Source: Cyanobium sp. CH-040
GTDB lineage: Bacteria > Cyanobacteriota > Cyanobacteriia > PCC-6307 > Cyanobiaceae
Reading direction: 5' to 3'
Assembly (NCBI RefSeq): GCF_024346135.1
Contig: NZ_JAGQCJ010000004.1
Coordinates: 1 to 64,000 of the forward strand
DNA: 64,000 bases
Positions 18,794 through 26,540 of the stretch are shown here, piece by piece; the first letter of the stretch is position 1; each line of letters starts with the position of its first letter. Below the pieces are notes generated by a model. The model ran no database searches. It was not told the DNA's origin and worked only from the letters and a program-made list of their open reading frames with translations. The position numbers were made by a program, and so were the translations under genes.

Positions 18794-19431
18794 GGCCGGC
18801 GCACCAGCAGGCAGCGCAGTCCGGCTGCCGCGGCTCCCTGCACATCCTCGGGGCTGTCGCCCACATGCCAGGCCTCCTGCGGGCTGAGGCCGAGGCCCGC
18901 CAGGGCAAGCCTGAAGGGCGCTGGATCCGGCTTGGCGGCCCCTGCGACACTGGACACCACCACGACCTCCAGCCACCGCGCCAGACCCAGGTGCTCCAGC
19001 AGGCCGGGCAGCCGGCTGTCGAAGTTGCTCACCACCGCCAGCTTCAGGCCACGGGCGTGCCAGCGCTCCAGCTGGGCGGGCACATCGGCGTACACCTGCC
19101 AGCGGACGGGATCGGCGAAGTGAGCGAACAGCTCCTGCACCAGTGCCTCGGGGGCAGGCGGGCCGCCGGCACCCACCACGCTCTCGCTGATGCGCTCGCC
19201 CCACCAGGCCACCTCGGCGCGCTCCAGCGCCGCGCCACCGAGGTCGGGAAAGGCGAGGGGTGGAGCCTGCCGGTAGGAGGCGCGGAACGCCCGCTCCACC
19301 GCCTCGGCCGCGACGCCGATGCCATGACGCCCCGCCAGGCGGGCATAGGTGAGGCCCACCGGCTCCCGCAGGCCGATCAGAGTGCCCATGGCATCAAGCA
19401 GCAGGCCGCGGGGGCGCTGGCCCGCGGTCAT
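18790..19431 (-). CDS. HAD-like hydrolase of the HDHD3/REG-2 type
   Basis: 213 residues. The core matches the HDHD3/REG-2 subgroup: 'LLLDAMGTLIGLREPVGLTY', 'FRASYRQAPPLAFPDLGG', 'VVSNFDSRLPGLLEHLG', 'KPDPAPFRLALAGLGLSPQE' and motif IV 'HVGDSPEDVQGAAAAGLRC'. Motif I is DAMGT instead of DxDGT: the second Asp, the general acid in HAD phosphatases, is Met, as also in HDHD3-type proteins. Catalysis may be weak or absent. The gene overlaps both neighbours by four bases (ATGA upstream with NDH-2, TTGA downstream with hflX), so it belongs to a tightly coupled operon. Substrate unknown. Confidence 0.85.
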   Translation of the reverse strand: MTAGQRPRGLLLDAMGTLIGLREPVGLTYARLAGRHGIGVAAEAVERAFRASYRQAPPLAFPDLGGAALERAEVAWWGERISESVVGAGGPPAPEALVQELFAHFADPVRWQVYADVPAQLERWHARGLKLAVVSNFDSRLPGLLEHLGLARWLEVVVVSSVAGAAKPDPAPFRLALAGLGLSPQEAWHVGDSPEDVQGAAAAGLRCLLVRRP

Positions 19432-20690
19432 GGCTGCCAGTCGGCCAGCCAGCCGGCCGCCACCCGCAGCTGATGGGACCGTCCCGGCAGGCGGGACAGG
19501 TAGGCCAGTCGGCGCAGTTGAAAGGCGGCCGGCCCGGCCAGGGTGAAGCCGCCGCCCACGAGGCTGGCCTCGCCCTTCCCCAGGCTGATCATCTCGCCCA
19601 GATCCTGGAAGCGGAAGGGCTCCAGCGGCTCGTCGCAGCGGGCCCGCAGCAGGTTGTCCGCCAGGCAGGTGGCCTGCTGGAAGGCCACCTGGGCGGTGGC
19701 GGGCAGCGGCGGAGAACTCTCGGCACCGCCGTGGTCGCCGCCCACGGCGGCGATGTCGCCGAGGGCGAACAGATGGGTGTGGCCCTGCAGCCGCAGCTGG
19801 GGGTCCACCAGCAGGCGCCCCCGGGAATCACGCGCCGGCTCCGGCCGGATCGCCGGCGGCGCGAAGTCCAGGCCGGCGGTCCACACCACCGCCTCCACGA
19901 CCAGGCGCTCCGGCCCGCTGGCCGTGTCCAGATCCAGGTGGTCGGCCCCCACCTCCCGCACCCGGCAGCCGCAGCGCAGGCGCACATCCCGGCGCTGCAG
20001 AGCGAGCAGGGCCTGCTCCCGGTTGAAGGCGCGGGCCTGGGGCAGTGCCGCGGGCCCCTGCTCGATCAGCTCCACCACGGCGGCGCCCTCCAGCAGATCG
20101 GCCAGCTTGCAGCTCAGTTCCACGCCGCTGGGGCCGGCCCCCACCACGGCCAGACGCTGCAGGGGCCGCCGCCGCTGCCGCAGCTGGCGCACCACGGTCT
20201 GGAGCCGTTCCACATCCGCCAGGCTGCGGAAGCCGAGGCCGTGTTCCACCACTCCGGGGATGCCGAAGCTGTGCATGCGTGACCCGGTGGCCAGCACCAG
20301 CTGGCCGAAGTCCAGCTGCCGGCCTCCGGTGGTGTGCAGGCAGCGCCGGGCAGCGTCGATCTCCACCACCCGATCCTGCAGCCAGGCCACACCGCGCCCG
20401 GCCAGCAGGGCGTCGTAGCGGGGGGCGATCTCCCAGCGCCGCAGCTCACCGCTGAGCAGCTCGTAGAGCAGGGGCAGGAACAGGAAGCAGTCCTGGGGCT
20501 CGATCAGCAGCAGCGGCGGGTGGCGGCGCTGCTGGGAGAGGGCCAGGGCCGTGTAGAGCCCGCCGAAGCCGCCGCCCACAATCACGACGGGTCCGCGCAC
20601 CTCCGGGTCGTCGCCGCTGGCATCGGTGTGGGCCATGGTCTGGGGGCCGGCCGGTTGCTCAGCGGCGGGCTGCGGATCCGTGCGGGTCAT
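19428..20690 (-). CDS. Type II NAD(P)H dehydrogenase (NDH-2)
   Basis: 420 residues from ATG 20690; ATGs at 20711 and 20636 are alternatives. The FAD-binding motif is 'VVIVGGGFGGLYTALALS' (G39, G41, G44), the NAD(P)H motif is 'RLAVVGAGPSGVELSCKLAD', and 'GHTHLFALGDIAAVGG' is the conserved C-terminal FAD contact of the family. The C-terminal region lacks clear membrane spans, as in other NDH-2 enzymes, which bind the membrane by amphipathic helices. The enzyme oxidises NAD(P)H and reduces plastoquinone without pumping protons; cyanobacterial members may act in redox sensing. It heads an operon with the HAD protein and hflX and is divergent from cysH. Confidence 0.88.
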   Translation of the reverse strand: MTRTDPQPAAEQPAGPQTMAHTDASGDDPEVRGPVVIVGGGFGGLYTALALSQQRRHPPLLLIEPQDCFLFLPLLYELLSGELRRWEIAPRYDALLAGRGVAWLQDRVVEIDAARRCLHTTGGRQLDFGQLVLATGSRMHSFGIPGVVEHGLGFRSLADVERLQTVVRQLRQRRRPLQRLAVVGAGPSGVELSCKLADLLEGAAVVELIEQGPAALPQARAFNREQALLALQRRDVRLRCGCRVREVGADHLDLDTASGPERLVVEAVVWTAGLDFAPPAIRPEPARDSRGRLLVDPQLRLQGHTHLFALGDIAAVGGDHGGAESSPPLPATAQVAFQQATCLADNLLRARCDEPLEPFRFQDLGEMISLGKGEASLVGGGFTLAGPAAFQLRRLAYLSRLPGRSHQLRVAAGWLADWQP

Positions 20691-20759
20691 CGCTGCGGGT
20701 TCGCCCATCTGCCGTGAGAACCCTAACCAGCGTCCCGCGCACGGGAGCATGATGGCCCC

Positions 20760-21527
20760 ATGGTCACCGCCCAGGCCCAGATCCTGCCTCGTGACAGCGA
20801 CGGCACGCCCGTGGTCCTCGAGCACGCCCTCGAGCGACTGCAGGGGCTGGATGCCTACGGCCGCCTGGCGTGGGCCCAGGACACCTTCGCCGACGGCTTC
20901 GCCGTCACCACCAGCTTCGGCATCCAGTCGGCGGTGCTGCTGCACCTCGTCAGCCGCCTTCAGGCCGAGCGCGGCCGCTCGGTGCCGGTGGTGTGGGTCG
21001 ACACCGGCTACCTGCCCGCCGAGACCTACCGCTACGCCGAGCAGCTGCGGGAGCTGCTCGGGATCCACCTGCACATCGCCCAGGCCGAGATGACGCCGGC
21101 CCGGATGGAGGCCCTGCACGGCCGTCTCTGGGAGACCGGTCTGGTGGCCGACCTGGAGCTCTACCACCGCCTTCGCAAGGTCGATCCCCTGGAGCGCGCC
21201 TTCGCCGGCCTCGGGGTGACTTGCTGGGCCAGCGGCGTGCGCGGCAGCCAGACCGACCATCGCCGCTCGATGGCGCTGCTCGATGCCATCCGCCAGCGCT
21301 GGTCGCTGCGGCCGTTGCTGAGCTGGACGAACAGGGACGTGTACTACTACATGCAGGAGCACGACCTGCCCCAGCACCCCCTGTTCGAGCAGGGCTACTC
21401 CACGGTGGGCGACTGGCACTCCAGCGCTCCCGACACTGGTTCGCTGAACGGCCGCGACACCCGTTTCGGTGGCCTCAAGCAGGAGTGCGGCATCCACCTG
21501 CCCGGCCTGATGGGTGAAGGCATCTGA
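20760..21527 (+). CDS. cysH: Phosphoadenylyl-sulfate (PAPS) reductase
   Basis: 255 residues. The PP-loop fold is shown by 'AVTTSFGIQSAVLLHLVS' and 'VWVDTGYLPAETYRYAEQL', with the conserved 'WASGVRGSQTDHRRSMAL' and the catalytic 'GLKQECGIH' (C243). The CC...CxxC cysteines of the 4Fe-4S cluster that mark APS reductases are missing, so this is the PAPS-specific, thioredoxin-dependent form. It makes sulfite and PAP from PAPS in assimilatory sulfate reduction. The coaX frame begins inside its last codons (14-base overlap), so the two are probably co-translated. Confidence 0.93.
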   Translation: MVTAQAQILPRDSDGTPVVLEHALERLQGLDAYGRLAWAQDTFADGFAVTTSFGIQSAVLLHLVSRLQAERGRSVPVVWVDTGYLPAETYRYAEQLRELLGIHLHIAQAEMTPARMEALHGRLWETGLVADLELYHRLRKVDPLERAFAGLGVTCWASGVRGSQTDHRRSMALLDAIRQRWSLRPLLSWTNRDVYYYMQEHDLPQHPLFEQGYSTVGDWHSSAPDTGSLNGRDTRFGGLKQECGIHLPGLMGEGI

Positions 21528-22254
21528 GCCGGCCCACTGGCTGCTGATCGGCAACAGCCGCTGGCACTGGGCCTGGGGCGAGCCGGACGCCCTGGTCTGC
21601 CGCAGCCAGCCACCCCCCGACCCGGGCGCTGAAGCCAGTCTCGGTCTCGGCGAGGTCCTCTCGGCGCTGTGCGCCTGGGCGGCGGTGGGTCCTGTGCCCC
21701 CAGTCCCAGGGCTGGATCCCCGTCGACGGATCCTCCTCAGCCGCGTGCCCCTTCAGGGGATGCCGCACTGGCTGGGCATCGACCGGGCCCTGGTGGGCTG
21801 GCAGGCCTGGCGGCGCAGTGGGTCGGCGGTGCTGGTGGCCGATGCCGGCACCGCCCTCAGCCTCACCCTGGTGGATGCCGAGGGCCGCTTTGTCGGCGGT
21901 CGCATCCAGGCGGGCCTCGCCCTGCAGTTGCGGGCCCTGGCCCGTGGCACGGCCGGACTGCCGGCCCTGCCGGTGGACGCGGGCTCGGAGCCAGGGTGGA
22001 CGGGCGCTGACCCCTGGCCCTCGGCCACCGCCGACGCCATGGTGACGGGGGTGCGCGAGGGTCTGGTGGCATCCGTGCGCCATGCCTGGCGCCAGGCCCG
22101 CCAGCGCCACGGCGACTGCCGGCTGTGGATCACCGGTGGGGATGGCGGCTGGATCGCCGACCGCCTGGAAGGGGCGCACCGGCCGGACCTGGCCCTGCAG
22201 GCCCTGGCCTGCCTGGCCCAGGAGGCTGAGCTCAGTTCAATCCCAGATCAGTGA
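21514..22254 (+). CDS. coaX: Type III pantothenate kinase
   Basis: 246 residues from GTG 21514, overlapping cysH by 14 bases. The ASKHA fold motifs are recognisable: a phosphate-1-like 'LLIGNSRWHWAWGE' where the first Asp is Asn, 'VLVADAGTALSLTLVDAEGR' with the catalytic Asp, 'GGRIQAGLALQLRALARGTA' and 'RLWITGGDGGWIADRL'. The divergent N-terminus is known in marine cyanobacterial CoaX proteins. It phosphorylates pantothenate at the first step of coenzyme A synthesis. The 3' end overlaps convergent bcp by about 20 bases. Confidence 0.83.
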   Translation: MKASEPAHWLLIGNSRWHWAWGEPDALVCRSQPPPDPGAEASLGLGEVLSALCAWAAVGPVPPVPGLDPRRRILLSRVPLQGMPHWLGIDRALVGWQAWRRSGSAVLVADAGTALSLTLVDAEGRFVGGRIQAGLALQLRALARGTAGLPALPVDAGSEPGWTGADPWPSATADAMVTGVREGLVASVRHAWRQARQRHGDCRLWITGGDGGWIADRLEGAHRPDLALQALACLAQEAELSSIPDQ

Positions 22255-22699
22255 GGATCGTGTCGGCCATGGTTTCAGCCTTCACCTTGGTGTAGATCCG
22301 CTCGATGTTGCCCTCGGGATCGACGACGAAGGTGTGCCGCATCATGCCCATGTACTCACGACCCATGAACTTCTTGAGGCCGTAGCTGTCGTAGGCACTG
22401 GCCACGGGACAGGGCTCAGCGTCGGTGAGCAGGGTGAAGGGAAGGCTGTACTTGGCGATGAACTTGGCATGGCTGGCGGCGCCGTCCTTGCTGATGCCCA
22501 GCACCTTGATGCCGTGCTCCTCGAAGCTGCTCCACTGATCGCGGAAGTTGCAGGCCTCCTTGGTGCAGCCCGGGGTGTCGTCCTTCGGATAGAAGTAGAT
22601 CACCACCCTCTGGCCCAGCAGTCCGGACAGACTCACGGGATTGCCCTCCTGATCGGGAAGGGTGAAGTCGGGTGCGCTGGCGCCGATCTCCAGGGCCAT
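22232..22699 (-). CDS. bcp: BCP/PrxQ-type thioredoxin-dependent peroxiredoxin
   Basis: 155 residues from ATG 22699 (an ATG three codons upstream at 22708 is possible). The peroxidatic Cys C45 and the resolving Cys C50 lie in 'YFYPKDDTPGCTKEACNFRD', the CxxxxC arrangement of the BCP/PrxQ group. Other family features are 'IGASAPDFTLPDQEGNPVSL' and 'RHTFVVDPEGNIERIYTKV'. It reduces peroxides using thioredoxin, which fits a genome with ferredoxin-thioredoxin reductase. Its 5' end overlaps the divergent phosphopantetheinyl transferase frame and its 3' end overlaps coaX. Confidence 0.93.
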   Translation of the reverse strand: MALEIGASAPDFTLPDQEGNPVSLSGLLGQRVVIYFYPKDDTPGCTKEACNFRDQWSSFEEHGIKVLGISKDGAASHAKFIAKYSLPFTLLTDAEPCPVASAYDSYGLKKFMGREYMGMMRHTFVVDPEGNIERIYTKVKAETMADTILTDLGLN

Positions 22700-23388
22700 C
22701 GGGTGCATGGAGCAAGAATGGCCGGAGCCTAGGGGAGTCACGCCTGGCTCGCCCCGATCCTTCCGCCCCTCCCCGGCTCTGGCTGGGCCCTCTGCAGGGC
22801 GCCTGCGCCGACGCGCTCTCCGCCGCGGAGCTGGCCTGGGGGCGGGGGCTGACGCCCGGCCGGCGCCGGCGCTACTGGCAGAGCCGGGCCGCCCTGCGGC
22901 ACTGGCTGGCCGGGGTGCTGGACTGCGGAGCCGCCACGGTGCCGCTGCACAGCCCGCCCGGCTGCCCGCCACGGCTGCTGGGGGGGGCTGGGTGCGTGAG
23001 CCTGAGCCATAGCGGCGGCGCGCTGTTGCTGGGCTTCTCCGCCGATCCGATCGGGGTCGATCTGGAGCCGGCCGATCGGCCCGTGGCGGCAGCGGCCCTG
23101 ATGCGGCGCTGGTTCCCGCCGGAGGAAGTGGCGCAGCTCTGCCATCTCGACCCCGAGCCGCTGCGTTCCGCGGTGCTCGCCAGCTGGGTGCTCAAGGAGG
23201 CGGCGATCAAATGGCGCCAGCGATCCCTGGCCGCCGAACTGGCCCTCTGGCGTCTCGACCATGCCAGCGGGCAGTTAGTGCATGGCCGGGACGGCGTGCA
23301 GCCCGAGGCCCGGAGCGGCACCACAGGCGGCTGGCGCTGGGCGGTGGTGGGTCCAGGCGCACGGCAGAGCAGCCTTGTCGCAGCCTGA
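22672..23388 (+). CDS. 4'-phosphopantetheinyl transferase (Sfp-type)
   Basis: 238 residues from ATG 22672. The family motifs are present: 'CVSLSHSGGALLLGF', the Mg-binding 'DPIGVDLEPADRP' and 'WVLKEAAIKWRQRSL' (WxxKEAxxK). The enzyme moves phosphopantetheine from CoA to the serine of acyl or peptidyl carrier proteins; cyanobacteria usually have a single Sfp-type enzyme for fatty-acid synthesis. The first 30 residues look non-conserved and the ATG lies inside the divergent bcp 5' end, but no other ATG, GTG or TTG occurs before the conserved region, so the true start might be a CTG near 22744. The neighbour coaX also serves CoA supply. Confidence 0.82.
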   Translation: MRWRRSPGPSGAWSKNGRSLGESRLARPDPSAPPRLWLGPLQGACADALSAAELAWGRGLTPGRRRRYWQSRAALRHWLAGVLDCGAATVPLHSPPGCPPRLLGGAGCVSLSHSGGALLLGFSADPIGVDLEPADRPVAAAALMRRWFPPEEVAQLCHLDPEPLRSAVLASWVLKEAAIKWRQRSLAAELALWRLDHASGQLVHGRDGVQPEARSGTTGGWRWAVVGPGARQSSLVAA

Positions 23389-23523
23389 GACGGATTGCTG
23401 CGCATCGCGTCATCGAATGCGTAATTTCCCGGTCAATTGTTTCAATTCCTTGACCAGGCTTGCTCGTTATGGGCAGGGGTGACAGCGCTGACTAATTTCT
23501 GGGGGAACTCACCGATCTTCGCT

Positions 23524-24204
23524 GTGATCAAACATCTGCTCGCTGGTCTCGTGGTGGGCTCGGCGATCACCTCCACGGCCTTCCTGCCTGCCAACGCTGC
23601 CGTTCAGAACGGCCTGCCGATCCGCTGGAACACCGGCGGAGCCGTCTGGTCCACCAACACCAAGGCGATGGAGACCTTCCTCGAGACCGGTGAAGTCACC
23701 GATCGGGGTCTGCGGGGCGGTCTGAACCTCTCGGGCTGGTCCGACGAGGAGGTGCGCGAGGGCCTCACCAAGTCCTATGACGTGGACATGGTGGGCCTGC
23801 ACCGCTTCCTCTACTCCGACGAGGGCGTCCGCTTCCTCAAGAACCAGACCACCAGCTACTTCCCCTACCACTCCAAGACGGAATACTCGGTGCAGGCCCT
23901 GCGTTCGGCGATCATCGCCGATGCCCGCGATGGCTCGATCTCCTCGGCCGGGATCATGGCCAACCTGCCGGTGGATATGCGCCTGGCTGATTTCTGCGGC
24001 ACCTACACCGGGGCCCAGAACGTCTGCGCCGAGGGCCAGTGCCAGGGAGAAGCCCAGTGCACCTCTCTGCTGTCCTGGTATGTGTTCCTTCCGGCCTGCG
24101 TCCAGGCCAACCAGGTGAGGCAGCCCGTGGCTGAGGTGCGTCGCACCGTGGCGCCGGCTCCGACCCCGATGCCCCAGCCCCAGATCATCCGCGGTCTCTG
24201 GTGA
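23524..24204 (+). CDS. Secreted DUF1400-domain protein (alpha/beta-hydrolase-associated)
   Basis: 226 residues from GTG 23524, chosen because it opens on a signal peptide ('IKHLLAGLVVGSAITSTAF' followed by 'LPANAA'). The domain after cleavage ('RWNTGGAVWSTNTKAMETFL', 'TGEVTDRGLRGGLNLSGWSD', 'EEVREGLTKSYDVDMVGLHR', 'FLYSDEGVRFLKNQTTSYF') is DUF1400, a short helical module that in other cyanobacteria sits in front of an alpha/beta hydrolase. No hydrolase domain or GxSxG motif follows here, so the protein is the DUF1400 part plus a Cys-containing C-terminal region and a Pro-rich tail. Exported; function unknown. An ATG at 23437 adds 29 residues. Confidence 0.7.
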   Translation: MIKHLLAGLVVGSAITSTAFLPANAAVQNGLPIRWNTGGAVWSTNTKAMETFLETGEVTDRGLRGGLNLSGWSDEEVREGLTKSYDVDMVGLHRFLYSDEGVRFLKNQTTSYFPYHSKTEYSVQALRSAIIADARDGSISSAGIMANLPVDMRLADFCGTYTGAQNVCAEGQCQGEAQCTSLLSWYVFLPACVQANQVRQPVAEVRRTVAPAPTPMPQPQIIRGLW

Positions 24205-24252
24205 GCCCGCGGCCCGGGAGGTCTGGCCCCTGGGGTCAGTACCTCCCGGTGA

Positions 24253-26451
24253 TCAGCATCTTCCGGCGATCAGCAGGCTGTGCCGAAGCTCCTGGGGCAG
24301 GCGTTGCCCCAGGGCCCGGCGCAGCTGCTCGGCCAGTGCGGTGAAGGTCGATGTGTCCAGGCTGCGAAGCTGACGGCGGTAGGAACCGCCCGGGTCCAGC
24401 CAGCGACGCAGCACACTCTCACTGAGTTCCAGCTCCAGGGCTTCGTTCCACACCTCCCGCCGCACCGTCAGCCCCTGTCCTGCCAGGGCCTTGAACCAGC
24501 GCTCCGGGCCCAGCTCCTGCCGCCTCACGGCCCTGGCTTCCGCCGTCAAGGCGTCCCGCAGGTCCCCTTCCCGCTCGTCACCAGGGTCGTGGCATCGGTT
24601 GAGTGCGCTGGCGGGACCAAGCTGGGGCTGGCTGAACAGCAACCGCCACTCACCGCCCGGCTCCAGCAGGGGGGTGAAGGCGTGGACCCAGCGCTCGATC
24701 CGGCTCGCGCTCGGTTCCTCCCCCACCCGCCGTGCCGCGATCCAGTCGAAGCGGCCTTCCCCGCAGTCCGCAGCCAGCTGCTCCGGCTCCGTGGCGGCCG
24801 AGATCCGCAGTTCGGGCCGGCGCAGGCTGTCGAGCACCTGCAGCTGGGCGCGCAGCCGTGCGGCCGTGCTCTCCTCTCGCACCTGAATCGTCACCCCGCC
24901 TTCGGGCGTGGCCTGCAGGGGGTCGAGGGCCCAGAGCAGGGAGCGGCCATCGAGCAGCAGCACCCGGTGATGACGCTGCCAGCCGGCTCCGGCCCATAAG
25001 CGTTGCCGCAATCGGTCCAGCCGCGCCCCCTCACTGGCCGCCTGGCGCTGCAGCCAGCGTTCCAGCTGGGGGTCTTCGGGGCCGCTGCTGAGCACGTCAC
25101 CCCGCTCATGGGCCGTTTCGGCGACGGCCGCCAGCTGGGCGCCGCGGCGCTGCTGCAGCCGCTGGCGCAGGGCGCCCTCCCAGCCCAGCTGCCCCGGCTG
25201 CCAGAACACCTCCCCCTGCAGCTCACCGGGCAGGTACTGCTGCGCCACCCAGTGCTCGCTGTAGGCGTGGGGATAGCGGTAGCCCACGCCATCGCCGAAG
25301 GCCTTGCCGTCGCGGTTGGCATCGCGCAGGTGGGCCGGCACCTGCTGGCGATTGGCCGACCGCACCGTCTTCACCGCATCGAAGAACCCCAGCACGCTGT
25401 TGCTCTTCTCGGCCCCGGCCAGATACAGGGCCGCCTGGGCCAGGGGGTAGAGCCCCTCGGGCAGTCCCACCCGCTCGAAGGCCGCGGCGCAGGCCTCCAC
25501 CACCACGATCGCCTGGGGATCGGCCAGGCCGATGTCCTCGCCGGCGGCGATCAGCATGCGCCGGAAGATGAAGCGGGGGTTCTCGCCGGCCTCCACCATC
25601 CGCGCCAGCCAGAACAGGGCGGCGTCGGGATCGCTGCCCCGCAGCGACTTGATGAAGGCGCTGATGGTGTCGAAGTGGGCGTCGCCCTGCTTGTCATAGA
25701 GCACGGCCCGCTCCTGGATCGACTCCTCGGCGATCGCCAGATCGATCGTGATCACGCCATCCGGCCCTGGCTCCGTCGTCTCCACCGCCAGTTCCAGGGC
25801 ATTGAGCAGGCTGCGGGCGTCGCCGCCGGCCACATCCACCAGATGGGCGGCCGCCGCTTCGGCGATCGCCACGCGCCGGTCGCCGTAGCCCCGCTCCGGG
25901 TCCGCCAGGGCGCGCTCCAGAAGCTGGCGCAGGTGCCGGGCTTCGAGGGGCTGCATCCGGAACAGGCGCGAGCGGCTCACCAGCGCCTTGTTCACCTCGA
26001 AGAAGGGGTTTTCCGTGGTGGCCCCGATCAGGGTCACGGTGCCGTTCTCCACCCAGGGCAGCAGGGCGTCCTGCTGGGCGGTGTTGAAGCGGTGCACCTC
26101 ATCGATGAACAGGGTGGTGCGCAGGCCGTGCAGGTCGAGCCGCTGGCGGGCGGCGTCCACTTCGGCGCGCAGATCCTTCACCCCCGCCAGCACGGCGTTG
26201 AGGCTGCTGAAGTGGGCGCGGGTGGTGCCGGCGATGATCCGCGCCAGGGTGGTCTTGCCCACCCCGGGCGGGCCGTGCAGGATCAGGTTGCCCACCCGGT
26301 CGGCGGCGATGGCGCGCCGCAGCAGCCGGCCGGGCCCCAGGATCGGCTCCTGGCCGACGAACTCATCGAGGGTGCGCGGTCGCAGCCGGTCGGCCAGGGG
26401 CGCCAGCCGGCGCAGGCGCTCGTTGCGCTGGTGGGAGAAGAGGTCGGTCAC
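24253..26451 (-). CDS. rarA: RarA (MgsA) AAA+ ATPase fused to a C-terminal methyltransferase-like domain
   Basis: 732 residues. Residues 1 to about 430 are a complete RarA: 'RPRTLDEFVGQEPILGPGRL', Walker A 'GPPGVGKTT' (60-68), DEVH Walker B (117-120), sensor region 'IGATTENPFFEVNKAL' and the tetramerisation region ending 'YLPGELQGEVFWQPGQLGWE'. RarA acts at stalled replication forks with SSB. About 300 residues follow that are absent from E. coli RarA; they include 'RFDWIAARRVGEE' and 'ERWVHAFTPLLEPGGEWRLL', which resemble the later strands of a Rossmann methyltransferase. Such fusions are known in cyanobacteria as 'RarA/unknown domain'. Catalysis by the second domain is not proven; no clear SAM-binding GxGxG is visible. 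Confidence 0.88.
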   Translation of the reverse strand: MTDLFSHQRNERLRRLAPLADRLRPRTLDEFVGQEPILGPGRLLRRAIAADRVGNLILHGPPGVGKTTLARIIAGTTRAHFSSLNAVLAGVKDLRAEVDAARQRLDLHGLRTTLFIDEVHRFNTAQQDALLPWVENGTVTLIGATTENPFFEVNKALVSRSRLFRMQPLEARHLRQLLERALADPERGYGDRRVAIAEAAAAHLVDVAGGDARSLLNALELAVETTEPGPDGVITIDLAIAEESIQERAVLYDKQGDAHFDTISAFIKSLRGSDPDAALFWLARMVEAGENPRFIFRRMLIAAGEDIGLADPQAIVVVEACAAAFERVGLPEGLYPLAQAALYLAGAEKSNSVLGFFDAVKTVRSANRQQVPAHLRDANRDGKAFGDGVGYRYPHAYSEHWVAQQYLPGELQGEVFWQPGQLGWEGALRQRLQQRRGAQLAAVAETAHERGDVLSSGPEDPQLERWLQRQAASEGARLDRLRQRLWAGAGWQRHHRVLLLDGRSLLWALDPLQATPEGGVTIQVREESTAARLRAQLQVLDSLRRPELRISAATEPEQLAADCGEGRFDWIAARRVGEEPSASRIERWVHAFTPLLEPGGEWRLLFSQPQLGPASALNRCHDPGDEREGDLRDALTAEARAVRRQELGPERWFKALAGQGLTVRREVWNEALELELSESVLRRWLDPGGSYRRQLRSLDTSTFTALAEQLRRALGQRLPQELRHSLLIAGRC

Positions 26452-26540
26452 GTTTGTCCATCATCCCGCCGGCTGCAGGCCGTTGGTTGTGGGGCAACGC
26501 GCTGATCGCCGGTAGCTTGCGAGCAGCGGAGCACCGCGGT

